A stretch of 64,000 bases of DNA from Larix kaempferi (GCA_027924585.1 BSBM01000047.1:20213501-20277500), one strand, 5' to 3'; numbered from the stretch's first letter, positions 31,500-43,790 are shown. Translations and numbers: made by a program. Notes: generated from the letters alone by a model not told the origin.

Positions 31500-32495
31500 T
31501 GTTGACGGACAATCCACTCGACCAGAGGCGAGCCGGATCTCCCTAGCTCAATGCGAGTCTAGAACAAATAAAACAGACTACAAATGTGTTTCCTAGATCT
31601 ACTTAAGGATCAAGTACTAGATGTCTTACCTCTTTGATTCGCTATCCTTTCTCCCATTATGTTGCTCCACGTCCCACGGTCATCAGATCCAAGCTGCAAG
31701 ACCTGTCAAGACACAGAAAAGAGAAACGAGTAAAGAGCATCTATACAATAAGAGATCTATGTAAACAGTTAAGCAGGTAAACAACACAACATCATCATAC
31801 ATAAGAGACAATATTGGTGGAAAGCATTTGTATTACTGCAAATAGAGGAGTACATGATAGAGATATAGAACTACAACCAATGACTTAACGTAACAGCCCT
31901 TCTCCACACAAGCCAATTTCCAATCCCTTCCAAGGAAGCATGAGAGTCTCCAAGAGGTGAGTGAAAGTGTCCAAGAGAGATTTCACCAGCATGTAGATAC
32001 CATAGTCTTCCTCCCTTTGGTATGGGAGTGAGCCTCACATATATAGGACTAAGTGAATGAGGTTATGGATAGGATAGGATGAGAGATGGTAGGAGAGAGA
32101 TAGGAGATCTTCCCAATAGATTAGGGGTCGAGTACCAGCTCTCCAAGAGATCAGGGATAAGCCCCCAAATGGGCAAGCTTTGAGAAAGATCTCGAAATGG
32201 CTATTTTTTCCCATTAACAGACCTCGTCGTACTCTGCTATAGAGCAACCTGCGACGACCTCTCAAAAGGTTGTACAAACTGAGTACAAATCCTCCCAAAT
32301 GAGTACTTGGTCCAGATGACTTCAGGGATGTATACACAATGGTCAAGATGATGACATTATCACAACGGACATGATGACAATACTTTGTCATAATGACGAT
32401 ACTTGCAACGGTCATGGTGACAACACTAGGTCAGAATGACGACACTTGCAACGCTTGCGACACTTGCACAAGGGTGACGACATTTTGGTGTAACA
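31500..32495 (-). repeat. 5' LTR of the Gypsy-type element
   Basis: It is 996 bp. It matches 25,498-26,523 throughout except the 30-bp gap and about two dozen substitutions, many of them C/T or G/A. Confidence 0.95.
32036..32046 (-). promoter_or_regulatory. TATA box in 5' LTR
   Basis: The minus strand reads CCTATATATGTG, about 450 bp from the LTR start, a plausible core promoter for the element. The same site is at about 26,036-26,046 in the other LTR. Confidence 0.45.
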
Positions 32496-32500
32496 AAAAT

Positions 32501-33494
32501 AAATAGACAACATTCTTTATCATGCGTACAATGTAAATATAATGGAAACTAGCTAAATGAGAACAAAGTATAACATATAAAGAATATTGATTTTTGTATT
32601 AACAAAAGAGTAGGATAGAGATACACATTGGTGTTGGTTGTAGTTAATGTGGATCTCTGTAGCCAACCCAAGGGAGGGTTCTTCTTTTCCTTTGATGCTC
32701 AATTGCTAGCCATGTGTAGAGGATCAAATGGTGAAAGGAAAAATATATGGGAGGCTCTTCTCTCTTTTTGTAGGAAATCCAACAACATAACCTTATTATT
32801 ATGGATATGAGATGTCTAATGAAATGACCCAAAGGGATTTATTTAAAAGATATAATGTGGACAATTCTTAGATATAGCTCCAATGGGAATAATCCCCTTT
32901 TCATTGATGACTTAATGGAAAGATAGGTATTGGGCACCAAATCAAAGGCTCTTTTTGGCAATGATAGTTTGGTATTGTATACCTTTAGACACTACACTTT
33001 TCTAGAAGGAGCACAACAATGAAGACCAACCGAATTTTTTTTGGTCCCTGTTGCGGTTTTTTAGGCTTTTAGTGTGACGAGGTTGTGTGCATTTTTAGGG
33101 AAATTCCATGCAATCATTGTATATGATCAACTTATGACTTTTGTTCAGTTTTTGGTCATACTATCGAGGTCATGAGGTGATGGAAAAGAGACTAACATTG
33201 TTGAAAATGATGTATAATGGTGATAAAGCTTGTCACAAAGTAGGTGAGAAAAATTAACCTGTTGAAAATTGCCCCTTAACATATGACATCAAGAGCTCAT
33301 CATATGGCCGAAATACATTATAGGTTTTTCCCTCTTCAATCCATAGGAAACCATGAACACATGAGAAAGGTGTAATAGAGAGTAATGAGAAAGAGTCCTA
33401 CCTCTTGAAGGGACCATGATAGGGTTTTTACCTCCTGAAGATGTAAGTCTTTTCTTTTTTCATCATTTACTTCATACAAACATAATGCAATAGA
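32501..33494. other. Unassigned; possible plus-strand LTR end
   Basis: At about 33,277 the plus strand reads TTAACATATGACATCAAGAGCTC, which loosely resembles an LTR end followed by a Copia primer site. No LTR start or partner was found. No coding motif is present. Confidence 0.25.
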
Positions 33495-33895
33495 TTATGT
33501 GTCCCAATGCCATTGTTAGGATCAACATACTCAATGAATTTGTACTAGATTTGTTTCCCAATGCAATAGTTAGGTTCACATTAATAATAATCATACTTGT
33601 ACTAGATCGGTTTCCCCAATGCAACTATTAGGGAAACAACATTAATAAATATTTTGTACTAGACTCATCTTCCCAATGCAGTAGTTAGGGAAACAACATT
33701 AATAAATCTTATGTACTAGAATTTGCTTCCCAATGCAACAATTAGGATCATTTTACATTATCAATTTATTGTACTAGATTCTATTGCCCAATGCAGTAGT
33801 TAGGCACATATAAATCATTGTACTATACTAGATTATGTTTCCCAATGCAGGAGTTTGGAACATATAAAATCAATGTAAGGTACTAGATTCTAACA
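33495..33895. repeat. 57-bp tandem array, seven units
   Basis: Units share TGTACTAGATT and CCCAATGCARTAGTTAGG. The CCCAATGC blocks start near 33,503, 33,557, 33,615, 33,672, 33,729, 33,786 and 33,841, giving a period of 54-58 bp. Units differ by substitutions; two central ones share GGGAAACAACATTAATAAAT. Confidence 0.92.
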
Positions 33896-34780
33896 GTAAT
33901 ACTAACAATCCATTCAGTCATTTATAACATGCAGTAGCACATTTCTTTATGTTCCTAGCTTATAACAATACATGCAATTTTAGATTGATACAGTGCATGC
34001 ATTTTCATATTAGCTTAGTACCGTAAATGTAATTTTCAGATTTCTTCCATTTCAAAGTAACTAAATAGCACAAATGATAGCTTACTCTAAGGAATACCAA
34101 ATATAGTCTTTTCTCATATCACATATATCAACCTTACTCTCCTCTTGCAAGATTATAATCATTAGAAATTAGATGCATGCATTTTCATAATAGTAGGGGC
34201 TACTTTTCAGAAATAAATAATAGCAACATAAAGAAATCGAGGTTAGAAACTCATCTTGTTCATATTACATAGGTCAATCTGTAACTGTTGGGAATTCCTT
34301 GATCCACCCAACCGTATATCTATAACAAACTTAAAGTCTTGTTTCCCACAGTTACTCCCGAGTTGAGTCCTGGTCTCTCCAAGGATTGGTTATTAGATTA
34401 TTTTCAGTTTTTTTATTCTTCTTAATTGCAGACCTGCATACCACCCTAGGGACCCTAGCTATCCAAGAAAATATTTTACCAGTATCCATAGTTCATCACA
34501 AGCAATCCTCCCGCCTACAAATCCTGACAGTACTCCTACAATTCCAACCACCGATATTCATGTCAGTCAACATGTAATATTGATGTACAGTGCCCAAGAG
34601 ATCCTCCTATCAACTGGTACTTAGCACTTACAATGCTCACACTCTATGTCCATAGAGAATTTTCAAACCATGATTGAATTTGGATCTTGATCATATGTTC
34701 ACAGATATCAAGTGGCTAGTTCCTTCCCCCTTCAGTTGTCCATTCTCTGAAAGTTATAGATTTCATATTTTTAGCTCTTT
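33896..34780. other. No recognisable gene
   Basis: AT-rich, with short frames only. Confidence 0.4.
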
Positions 34781-37700
34781 TGTAATGTCCCAAACCTTAA
34801 CAACTATCCCAAAACAACAAAGACTAAGGTGAGACTAAGGTCATCACAAGAAAAAAACAAATTATTATTATTTTTAAAGCCAATACTCAAAATAAGTCCA
34901 TCTTATCATGTGTAAATATGTTCCTATAAAATGGTATGATAAACATAACCCCATGAATTCTAAATGGTTAAACACATACATTACATCAATACAATTATAA
35001 GAAGTTAGCATATGACATGAGAGATAAATTCAAAAAGACCATCCACTTCCATTCATACTTAAAATAAACTATTCAAACATATGGACCATAAGCAAGGGAA
35101 CAATCCCCACAATATGATACTGCAAATTATATCAACTCTTCCTCATGTAACTATCTGGATGTTTAGTCATTCAAGCTACTGCAATGTAAAGGCCATGGAA
35201 GCTTAGGATTCCAAAGTTATTTTTAGTCTTAAGATCTATTGTTAGCCATATCCATGTATATATATAATTATGTAGCTACATACATGAACAATCTATTGAC
35301 TAGAAATTATCATATCCATTCAAGTCAATCATGAGTATATATATTTCTTCCCACAAGCATGTACATACTAAGATGCAACCTTGAATTTGAATGTCGTTTA
35401 AATAATTGTTGGTGAAGTCCATGCTTGTGTCTTAAAATAGTTATGATGGAAAACATATGTAAATAAATAACAAAGTGACCAACTTCAACACCGACTTACT
35501 CAGATATATACCAGATTCCTAAATCAATTACAAAGTAGTTAACACTAAATCTACATCCATTGAGGTCTTTAAGCAAATACTTTGCATGAAATATATCTAC
35601 AGCTCATTAAGACATTAATTCAAACAATTTGCAAACATTAAAGAAACACTCACAGCAATTGAGAAATTTGGGAAACAATATATAGCCATGGATTTATTTA
35701 TCCTTTGTATTCTATTATAGATTAATAATGAAACTTGTATTAACTAAGATCTTACCAATCCAAGCCACATAATCCAACCCACAGGTTGAAGGTGTGATCT
35801 GCAAAACTGCCCAGATCTCATATTTGAGTTTGGAAAACCATTTTTTTAGAATCAAAATGGGGTTCCAGGTCCATTTGGCACAGATACCCCCTGAAGTTGA
35901 TCTATATCGTAACAGAACTACTCTGAAACTCGATTCTTTAATTTACATAGAATTCTGTTTCTAAAATCGCTCTTACAGTTTCTGTCAAACACATGACATG
36001 CAACCATTAAATAAGGATTTATATGCAGTAACCTACAGCCTTATGGTGAAATAACTTAAGTAAATTTTCAACAAGAGAGAAGAACACAGTGACTCAATTT
36101 TTTAGGCAAAATTTCCCCACTTTTGCCATTGGGTTACCTACATTTTCCCAAAATACCCCAAATCACATAATCAACTTGTACATACATTTTAATTGGAATC
36201 AAAATGGGGATTCCAAGACCATATGGCATGGATACCCCTGAAGTTGAACTAGTTTGCAACAGAACTATTCCAAAAACAAGAATTTCTAAAACACTAAATA
36301 GATAAAACCATGATTCTATTCTATGAATTCCATTAATTAAATTTCATAAATATATGCATATTTTACCTACACAAATTAATTTCCATTCATGGTAACAATG
36401 CTAGCTTTAGAAAGCACCTGTCAAATGCTAAGGACAGAGTTATCATTATAAGCAGAATTAGACACAAACTCCATCAACAATTTTTGGTTCTAAAGTCCTC
36501 CATGTAGATTTATATTATTCATGGCTTCTATGCAATTTGTTAAATTATTTACATGTAAATAAACATGTACAATTGATATAATTCATTAAATACCATTTAT
36601 ATTAGCTTATAATTAAACATGCTAAATATTGATAAATAAGCACAATTTTAACAAGAATTTAAAATAACAAGAGTTAAAGAAATTTCTACGAAATATAATC
36701 AATGCTCAACTTAACTACATATGCCGAAATTGAAATTTTACTTGATACCAACTGTTATGCACTCTTCTATAGTTTCACTTGCCAACCTCCAAAGACCACC
36801 CGGTTTTCCACCCAACCTTATCTTGGGGGAACTTCTCCCCCTGGAACCCCTGAGATAAAGAGCTCACAAACAACACTTGAATGCATAAATAGATGGAATA
36901 TAGGCAATCATTCTTCCTCCTAACACCACTCAAATCACCCTCAACCCAAGCAAGCCTATGAAACTAATTTAGAAATCCTAGTACCATTTCGGTAGCATCT
37001 TGGTACTCTTGTGGTCTCCCCCCCTCACACCATGGGGTCCTTCTTTATTTATAGGTTCTAAGTGGGGTGACACCTCACCCCTCATGCATAATTCCAAAAT
37101 TTATTTTATTTCCAAAAATACTTATTATTCATCACCCTCCTTTTAGGTGGCACTCCCTAGAATTTTCTTATTAATTAAATTACCTAAATTACTATAATAT
37201 TCATCATGCCATGTGTCTTCTTTTATTATTATTTTTAAATAAGTAATTTCCTTTTTTTATTAAAATAATATTTGTTTTAAAAACCCCTTCAAAGTGGTTA
37301 ATTTGAAATTAAATTAACCTAATTTTTAACTTAAGTTTTCTCACCTAGTTGATTGATGCCCCTATTGGTGTTTTTCTGCTGGAGAATGGGGATTCCACAC
37401 TCCTATTGCACGCTCTCCGGACTCATTAGGACTTCGCTTCCTTGCCTTATAACTAGGACTCCACGTAGGCTAGTAGATTCATGACTCCACGCCCTGATCT
37501 ATTCCATAGATCCAAGACACCACGTCTTGATCTTCCATAGATTTAGGACTTCACACCCTAACCTCCATGGATTCACATCTATTCTGCTTTGAAACTCCAC
37601 ATTTCACTTTCAGGTGTTGGTTGCAATCTCTTACCATTTGATGGTCTTATTGGCAAGGCCTTGATTCCCTAGACTTGCACACACAACAAAACTTAAAATA

Positions 37701-38107
37701 TTAAGATCATCAAATAAATTTCATAATGAATAAAATCAATCACATTTTACCCAATGTGTACATGACCTCCATGGTCATTTCTGGCCCAAGCATCCTTGTT
37801 AGTAGTAACTAAGTTCCATGCCAAATCCTACTCATTACAAGGTTAAGTGTACATAAAAATGTAAAGCATGCATCATTACCTAGATGAAGTCAGCTATGTG
37901 CTCCACACAAAAATGATCATCCATGTCACAAACATATGTACCAATCCATATCGTTAGCTGAATGTAGGAAAAATAAACATACATAAACATCTTCTTAAAG
38001 AAAATTGATCTAATACACATAACCAAACATAATAACATTCATAAGATGAGACAAAATTATATATATAATATATTAGTGTTCACATGTCAAGTGACCCCAG
38101 TAGATCC

Positions 38108-38145
<38 letters not shown>

Positions 38146-38387
38146 TCTGACATACATAATCCATCAAAATCACCTGCTTTGGGTGTCACAAAACTATACT
38201 AGCCAAGACCATGTCCATAATATATAAGTCTGACATACATAATCCATCAAAATCACTCGCTTTGGGTGTCACAAAACTATACTAGCCAAGATAATGTCCA
38301 TAATATATAAGTCCGACATACATAATCCATCAACATCACCCTCTTTGGGTGTCACAAAACTATACTAGCCAAGATGGGACACTACAT
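34781..38387 (-). mobile_element. 3.6-kb solo LTR
   Basis: The sequence begins TGTAATGTCCC and ends GGGACACTACA (10 of 11 bases complementary). It is flanked by an exact 5-bp duplication TCTTT (34,776-34,780 and 38,388-38,392). TG..CA ends and a 5-bp duplication indicate an LTR retrotransposon. No internal domains and no primer or purine tracts are seen, so this fits one LTR left after recombination. On the minus strand a TATA box (CTATAAATAAAG, 37,045-37,054) lies about 1.3 kb from the LTR start, so the LTR probably points that way. A local duplication (GATACCCCTGAAGTTGA near 35,890 and 36,230) lies inside. A non-autonomous element without LTRs is the less likely alternative. Confidence 0.82.
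38106..38376. repeat. 83-bp tandem repeat (three copies) with AT microsatellite
   Basis: Copies start at 38,106, 38,215 and 38,298 (CCATAATAT...) and end in ACTATACTAGCCAAGA. The first is longer by 26 bp because its ATATAT has expanded to a run at about 38,110-38,142. The array abuts the U3 terminus of the solo LTR. Confidence 0.92.
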
Positions 38388-38392
38388 CTTTT

Positions 38393-39331
38393 CTCTATTC
38401 TTCCATTCAAATTTATGTTTCTTCTCTTCCTTTGAGTTAGATCTGAATTTCTTCTTTTAGTGTTCATTCACATTCTTCAACTAAGAGAATTAACCCCTTG
38501 GCATTCTTTTTCCCTTGGTTTTGTAGATGAGGCATTTACTATTATTAGGCGGTCTTTTATGTGGTGACACCTATTCAGGAGTTACATTTTTCTAGATGTG
38601 TCTCTTCATATTTCATATTTGTTTGCTTTTTCTTTTCCTTATTCATTTTCTGTTTATTTAAATTTCCATTTAATATTTTTATTCTTCTTTGTTTACTCTT
38701 GTTTTTCCCTATAGATACCAGGACCCCTCATTCATTGGGTTTTCCCACACAACCCAAGTAGATTTAGTTTTCAACATAGCATAATAATATATCCAAGTAC
38801 GTAGTACTTACAAAACATAAGGCTCCATTGTTCACATAATACTTGGCCAAAATACAAGGGGTTGACATTCTTGGGTATTACACTATGTGGGTGATTTTGA
38901 CATATAAGATTAATTAAAATTTTAAACAGGCTTGATCATTACCAAAGTTATCAATAATTATGAAACAAAAATATTTACAAGAAAGAAAAATATTAGTAAC
39001 AAGAGTTTAGTAGTTTCTAGTCTATGAGAGTGTGGAGTTTCTACACATAAAATTCTTATAAAGATTTATTTCTTAATGCAAAAAAACATTCAAATAGAAC
39101 ATACTTCTCTACTATTTAGAAGAATTTGAGATCTTGAAAATCTTGAAACCGATCTTTAGAAGAATTTGAGATCTTGAAAATCTTGAAACCGATCTATAGA
39201 AGAATTTGAGATCTTGAAAATCTTGAAACTGGTGAAAATCAAAGAACTATGTTAAGCTTAATTTTGGCAGACCTAAATCACTTTCCATCCATTAGATGAT
39301 GTAAAAGAGAGATACACGAAATTGTAAGATC
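38393..39331. other. Host of the solo LTR; LTR-like terminus and 40-bp repeat
   Basis: At 38,872-38,881 GGGTATTACA (minus strand TGTAATACCCAAG) looks like another LTR end, so the 3.6-kb LTR may sit inside an older LTR. At 39,117-39,231 a 40-bp unit (AGAAGAATTTGAGATCTTGA...) is repeated nearly three times. No coding motif was found. Confidence 0.45.
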
Positions 39332-39349
39332 AACAAATAAAATACAAGA

Positions 39350-40896
39350 TATGTTTTGGCTTTTTAGCCAGGCAACAGGTATGCTCATAAATTTCGATAA
39401 ATCAGCGTGTTATTATAATGAATTAAATGATGCTGAGAAGGCAGCTTTTCTGGAAATCATGCCTATGGAGACAAGTATTCTAGCTGACAGGTTTGTGTAT
39501 TTGGTCTTTCACCTCAAACCAACCAAACTGTTATACTAAGAAAGACTGGGAATGGTTGATTGATAAGGTGGACTGCTAGATAAAGTTTTGGTGTAATCGC
39601 TTCCTGTCCAAGGGAGGAAAGACAGTACTGATTAAGAGTGTGTTGAATGCCATTCCGGTGTATTGGTCGATTTTAGCCAAAATTCCTCTTGGGGTTATGC
39701 ATGAACTCAGAAAGCTTTTTTTTTCTTTTTCTTTCAGATTTCTATGGCGGGGCAAAGAAGTTAGAGGTATGCACTGGACGTCATGGGAATCGATATGTAA
39801 ACCCAAGGAAGCTGGGGGATGGGGATTTAAAGATTTATTTACTTTTGGAAAGGCTTTGGTAGCTAAGGCAGTCTGGAAATTGATTTCGAAGGAAGGTAAG
39901 TGGCAGGATATCTTGAAATCTAAGTATATGCACAATATTACTATGCTTAATTGGATTCGACAGCCCAATAAAAATGGCCGAGGAGGATCGCTTTTCTGGA
40001 AAAATATCATTGCAACATTTTCAGTTGTTGGGGACCAACTGATATTGTAGGTGGGGAACGGGCATGAGGCTCGCATTGGCCTGGATAAATATAAGGGAGT
40101 GTATCATCTACTGCCGCTACCTCAGGAAATAGTGAATCATTTGGAAGAGAGGGGTTTCGTGGTTTTGGCCGATATCGCAAAAGGAAGCTCACATTTTATA
40201 CAGAAATGGAAATCGGCCGCTACCTTACAGATACCTCCAAGGTGGACTGAGAGATGGAAAGTCTGGATCGAAGGTTTAACAAATGGTTTTATTCTGTTGG
40301 GCAACGTATCTGATACCTTACAATGGCAGGGTTCTGAGGAAGAAGGCACATTCTCCGCGAGGGCAGCTTATAAATCATTATGGAGTCATCAATTTCAAGA
40401 AGATCCCTGGTGGTGGAGGAAGCTATGGAAAGCTAAGGCGACCCATAAAAGTAAAATTTTAGTATGGCTAATCCTACAGGGAAAGATTTTAACATGGGAC
40501 AAGCTGAAGAGGAGGAATATAGAAGGTCCTGGGAGGTGCAGTTTATGTACAGAGGAAAATGAGGATGTCGACCATCTTTTCCTGTATTGTCCTTTTACTC
40601 TACAAGTATGGGCAAATTTGAGACAGTCACTACAGATGGATTTGGTGGAAGTCGGTGATTCATATGCAAACTTTATGAAGCAATGGTTTGAGGATCCTAA
40701 TTTGAAAAGGATCTGATGCTTAGTTTTCTTAGTTCCATGGTATGTGTGGATAACACGTAATCTCTCGATCTTTGAGGATATTAATCAACCTTGTTTTTTT
40801 ATGACGTCCCAGGTCCTATCGATTTATAAATTATTTCAGTGATCGAAGAATAAGGTTCAGGACAAAAAACTAAAAGCTATTTCAGAAGTTGCGGAG
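39350..40896 (+). pseudogene. LINE ORF2: reverse transcriptase end and zinc finger
   Basis: The frame starts inside reverse transcriptase after the catalytic box (FSQATGMLINFDKSACYY, then ILADRFVYLVFHLKPTK). After a frameshift near 39,530 it continues with FLSKGGKTVLIKSVLNAIPV, LAKIPLGVMHELRKLFFSF, FLWRGKEVRGMHWTSWESI and KPKEAGGWGFKDL. A 221-codon stretch from 40,051 contains the cysteine cluster CSLCTEENEDVDHLFLYC (residues 163-180, C-X2-C-X8-H-X4-C) of the zf-RVT family. Stops lie near 39,578, at 40,048 and at 40,714, plus TGA near 40,840, most explicable by single substitutions. This segment belongs to the enzyme that nicks target DNA and copies element RNA. Confidence 0.9.
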
Positions 40897-41358
40897 GATA
40901 ATGTGGGTTTTTTCGATGGAGCATACATAAATAATCATTGTGGCATGGGGGGTACACTGAGGCTTTCGGGGACTATGCATTATAGCTTTCAAGCTAATGG
41001 AGGCATGGGCACTAACAATAGAGCGGAAGGATTAGCTCTACGTACTCTATTACTTTTGGCCATTGAGAAGAATGTGGAAACTCTTAATATCTATGGGGAC
41101 TCTGAGATATGGATCAATTATATGAATAAGGTTAATACATTCAACAATCACTCGCGTCAGAACCTTGGAAGCAATATAACAAACCTGGTAACTCTAATCA
41201 AGAATGTATCTTTTGCACATGTTTATCGAGACCAGAACACCCAAGCAGATATTCTATCCAAAGCAGGTTTACTCATGGCCGAAGGACAATGCAAGAAAAT
41301 ATCTTATGGCCAGGATACTCGTGAAATCAGCTGGTTTCACTTAGCTTCTCTTAATTAG
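40897..41358 (+). pseudogene. LINE RNase H domain (RVT_3), still open
   Basis: A 151-codon frame in continuity with the upstream ORF2 frame carries the four acidic residues of RNase H: Asp5 (GFFDGAY), Glu42 (NRAEGLAL), Asp66 (YGDSEIW) and Asp116 (QNTQADILSK). It ends in SWFHLASLN. The domain looks intact, but the premature stops at 40,714 and 40,840 separate it from reverse transcriptase. Two stray RNase H fragments elsewhere in the window (13,850 and 20,845) belong to the same broad family. Confidence 0.88.
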
Positions 41359-41775
41359 ATCTTTTTTGGATCAACTTTTATAGACATTTCTGTGTAAAGT
41401 TTTATAGACGGTGAAAGTTTTAAAAAAAATACTGAAGGTAAATTGTCAAACTAAGAAATTAGTTTTTGGACGAATGTGTACAAACAGTTCCTGCATTTTT
41501 GCAGAAACTATTTTTGGCTATCATGCTTACCAAGCACCTGTGGAATGTATTTTGCTCTTAAAGATCAATATATGACTTTTTTCTTTGGAAAAAACAAATA
41601 AAATACAAGAAAAGATTTGGATGGCACAAGGTCATTCTAAAGTTATTAATAATACTAAAGATAAATATTATATACAAGTCAAAGTATTTCTTTGAAACAA
41701 GCCTTCTAATGCTTCTAAAAATGGTTTTAATATTGTTTCAAAATCAAATATTAATGCTATTGCACTCCAACGTGT

Positions 41776-42335
41776 ATATGGAAATTCTGTACTTTTGAGT
41801 TGGTAACATAGGACAAAAGTTTTCCATCCCAAGTTAGTCAAAATACTTGTGATAAAAAATGATGTTATGATTGATATCAAAAGGAAACAATGGAAATAAT
41901 ATTCCAAATGGAGTATAGTATGAAATGAATTTGTGAATGTCCATACCTATAAACCTTGTAAATGTTAATATCACATATCTCAATTAAATTACTATTTGTT
42001 ATCTATTTTATATAGAAAATTGATTATTATGAGGTTTCTAAGTAAAATAGGAAATTCTGTATATGGAAATTCTGTACTTTTGAGTTGGTAACATAGGACA
42101 AAAGTTTTCCATCCCAAGTTAGTCAAAATACTTGTGATAAAAAATGATGTTATGATTGATATCAAAAGGAAACAATGGAAATAATATTCCAAATGGAGTA
42201 TAGTATGAAATGAATTTGTGAATGTCCATACCTACAAACCTTGTAAATGTTAATATCACATATCTCAATTAAATTAATATTTGTTATCTATTTTATATAG
42301 AAAATTGATTATTATGAGGTTTCTAAGTAAAATAC
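41776..42335. repeat. 285-bp tandem duplication
   Basis: Copies starting at 41,776 and 42,061 (ATATGGAAATTCTGTACTTT) are almost identical to AGGTTTCTAAGTAAAATA, so the duplication is recent. The paired open frames on the minus strand are a by-product. Confidence 0.95.
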
Positions 42336-43389
42336 TTCACATATATATGTAAAATATCTAAAAATATAAACCAAATAAATATTGTATTTTATATAAAATA
42401 AAAATTATCATGGTATGCATTAAAATAATACTAGAGAAACAAAGATATGAACCATGAAATTGAATACAAAATCAAATTCATGTATTTAGATGTAAAGTAG
42501 TTAAAATAATTTATTAAAATAAACATATTTCTTAAACTAAACTTTAACAAAAAAATACATGTAAATTGAGTATTTAAATTTTCTACTTAATTTTATTTTA
42601 TTACTTTTAAATTTTATAATATTACATTCACTTTATAATCATTAATATCATTTTCTATACCATTAAGAACACACATTAACACTTGTATTTAAAGAACTTT
42701 CCTAAACAATACCAAACTATTAACTTTCGAAAGCATACAACTAGTCCTCTAAAAGAATGCTTATTATTATTAGTATATTCCATGGAAGCAAAATCAAATT
42801 TAGAAATACTCGGCTAAAAGAGCGTTTATTATTATAATTTTACCTAAGAAAACCAATATAAATGTTTGTTATTATATATTGTTAAAAAAATTAAAGTATA
42901 GAAAAGTAAAAATTTATTTATTTATAAATAAGTGAAGTTTATTTGACCTTTGGGTTTGTGGTTAAATTGCAATCGAATATGGTTTCATGTATTGGATTAA
43001 GATTAGATGGTACTAAATAAAACACAATTCTACTAGGGTGATCAAAAGGGATATTTGTTGATATTATCTCTGATAAAGCTACATTTTAGGTTTTTGAATC
43101 AGACCTAGACTTGTTTTTAATTAGATGAGAGATTATCTTTTTCGGATAGAAGAGAACATCTTAATGACCTAAAATTCAGATGCATTTTGTATGAGTGGAA
43201 TCCTTTCTTCTTACAGAACACCAACAAGTCATTTTCGGTGGTGTAGTTTTCCTTGGGTAATGATGATTAGTTAGCCTACATTCAAAGATAGCGACTAATG
43301 ATGGTTGTGCTTTCGGTAGGCAATTGAGTTATGATAGGTTTTCCACCTTCGAAAAGAGAAAGGGAAAGAAAAAGAAGATAATCAACCAC
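42336..43389. other. AT-rich, no recognisable feature
   Basis: No motif was seen on either strand. Confidence 0.4.
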
Positions 43390-43790
43390 TATCAACCATA
43401 TTCAATCGAATTCAACCATACTAATTCATAGTCAACGAGCATTATCAACAATAAATTGTAGTCAACAACAATGTACCAGAGTCATACATAAATGCCTATA
43501 ATCAACCAAAGTAAAGAATACTCAAACCATAGTCAATGAAAGTCAACCAATACCAACCATAATCAATGAAAGTCAAGAATAATCAACCACGCTTAACCAT
43601 AACCGATAATAGTAAAACATACTCATCTATAATCAATCATCATTAACCAAAGTCATCTATAGTAATCCATAGTCAACAAGAGTCAAACCAATTCAACCAT
43701 ACCTAATATAGTCAACAAAGGTTAATAAAAATCAACCATAATTAACCACATTGAACTATAGGCAACTGTAATCAAGGAAATTAACATTCT
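43390..43790. repeat. Degenerate AGTCAACCATA-type repeat
   Basis: Short units of 10-12 bp around ATAGTCAACCA or AATCAACCAT recur throughout, with at least eight GTCAA words in 400 bp. Further units lie at 46,435-46,514 and 48,110-48,140 in the paralogous copy. Confidence 0.7.

Larger units (their letters stand above)
25498..32495 (-). mobile_element. Complete non-autonomous Gypsy-type LTR retrotransposon
   Basis: Near-identical LTRs (25,498-26,523 and 31,500-32,495) begin TGTTGACGG and end GGTGTAACA. The flanking 5-bp duplication AAAAT is exact (25,493-25,497 and 32,496-32,500). On the minus strand the primer site TGGCGACCATACTGGGGA (31,477-31,494) follows the 5' LTR, then a leader, a gag-protease frame (30,918-29,389), a long array of short peptide-coding repeats (29,388-27,600), a non-coding tract, and a purine tract before the 3' LTR. 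Reverse transcriptase, RNase H and integrase are absent, so it must rely on enzymes from another element. About 20-25 substitutions by eye plus one 30-bp indel between LTRs make it one of the younger insertions in the window. Confidence 0.95.
39350..41592 (+). mobile_element. 5'-truncated L1-type LINE
   Basis: An exact 18-bp target duplication AACAAATAAAATACAAGA flanks the insert (39,332-39,349 and 41,593-41,610). The insert starts in the middle of the reverse transcriptase and runs through a zinc-finger segment and RNase H to a 3' untranslated region ending in a short A run (TTGGAAAA). The 5' truncation and long duplication are typical of target-primed reverse transcription. The few stops suggest moderate age. 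Confidence 0.95.

Noticed and set aside
33495-33895. CRISPR-like appearance of the 57-bp array
   Set aside because: Repeat blocks are degenerate, spacers are themselves related, and the context is plant nuclear DNA; it is a tandem repeat.
41668-42192. Two minus-strand ORFs with identical start (MEYYFHCFLLIS)
   Set aside because: They are by-products of the recent 285-bp tandem duplication; AT-rich hydrophobic translation without a family.
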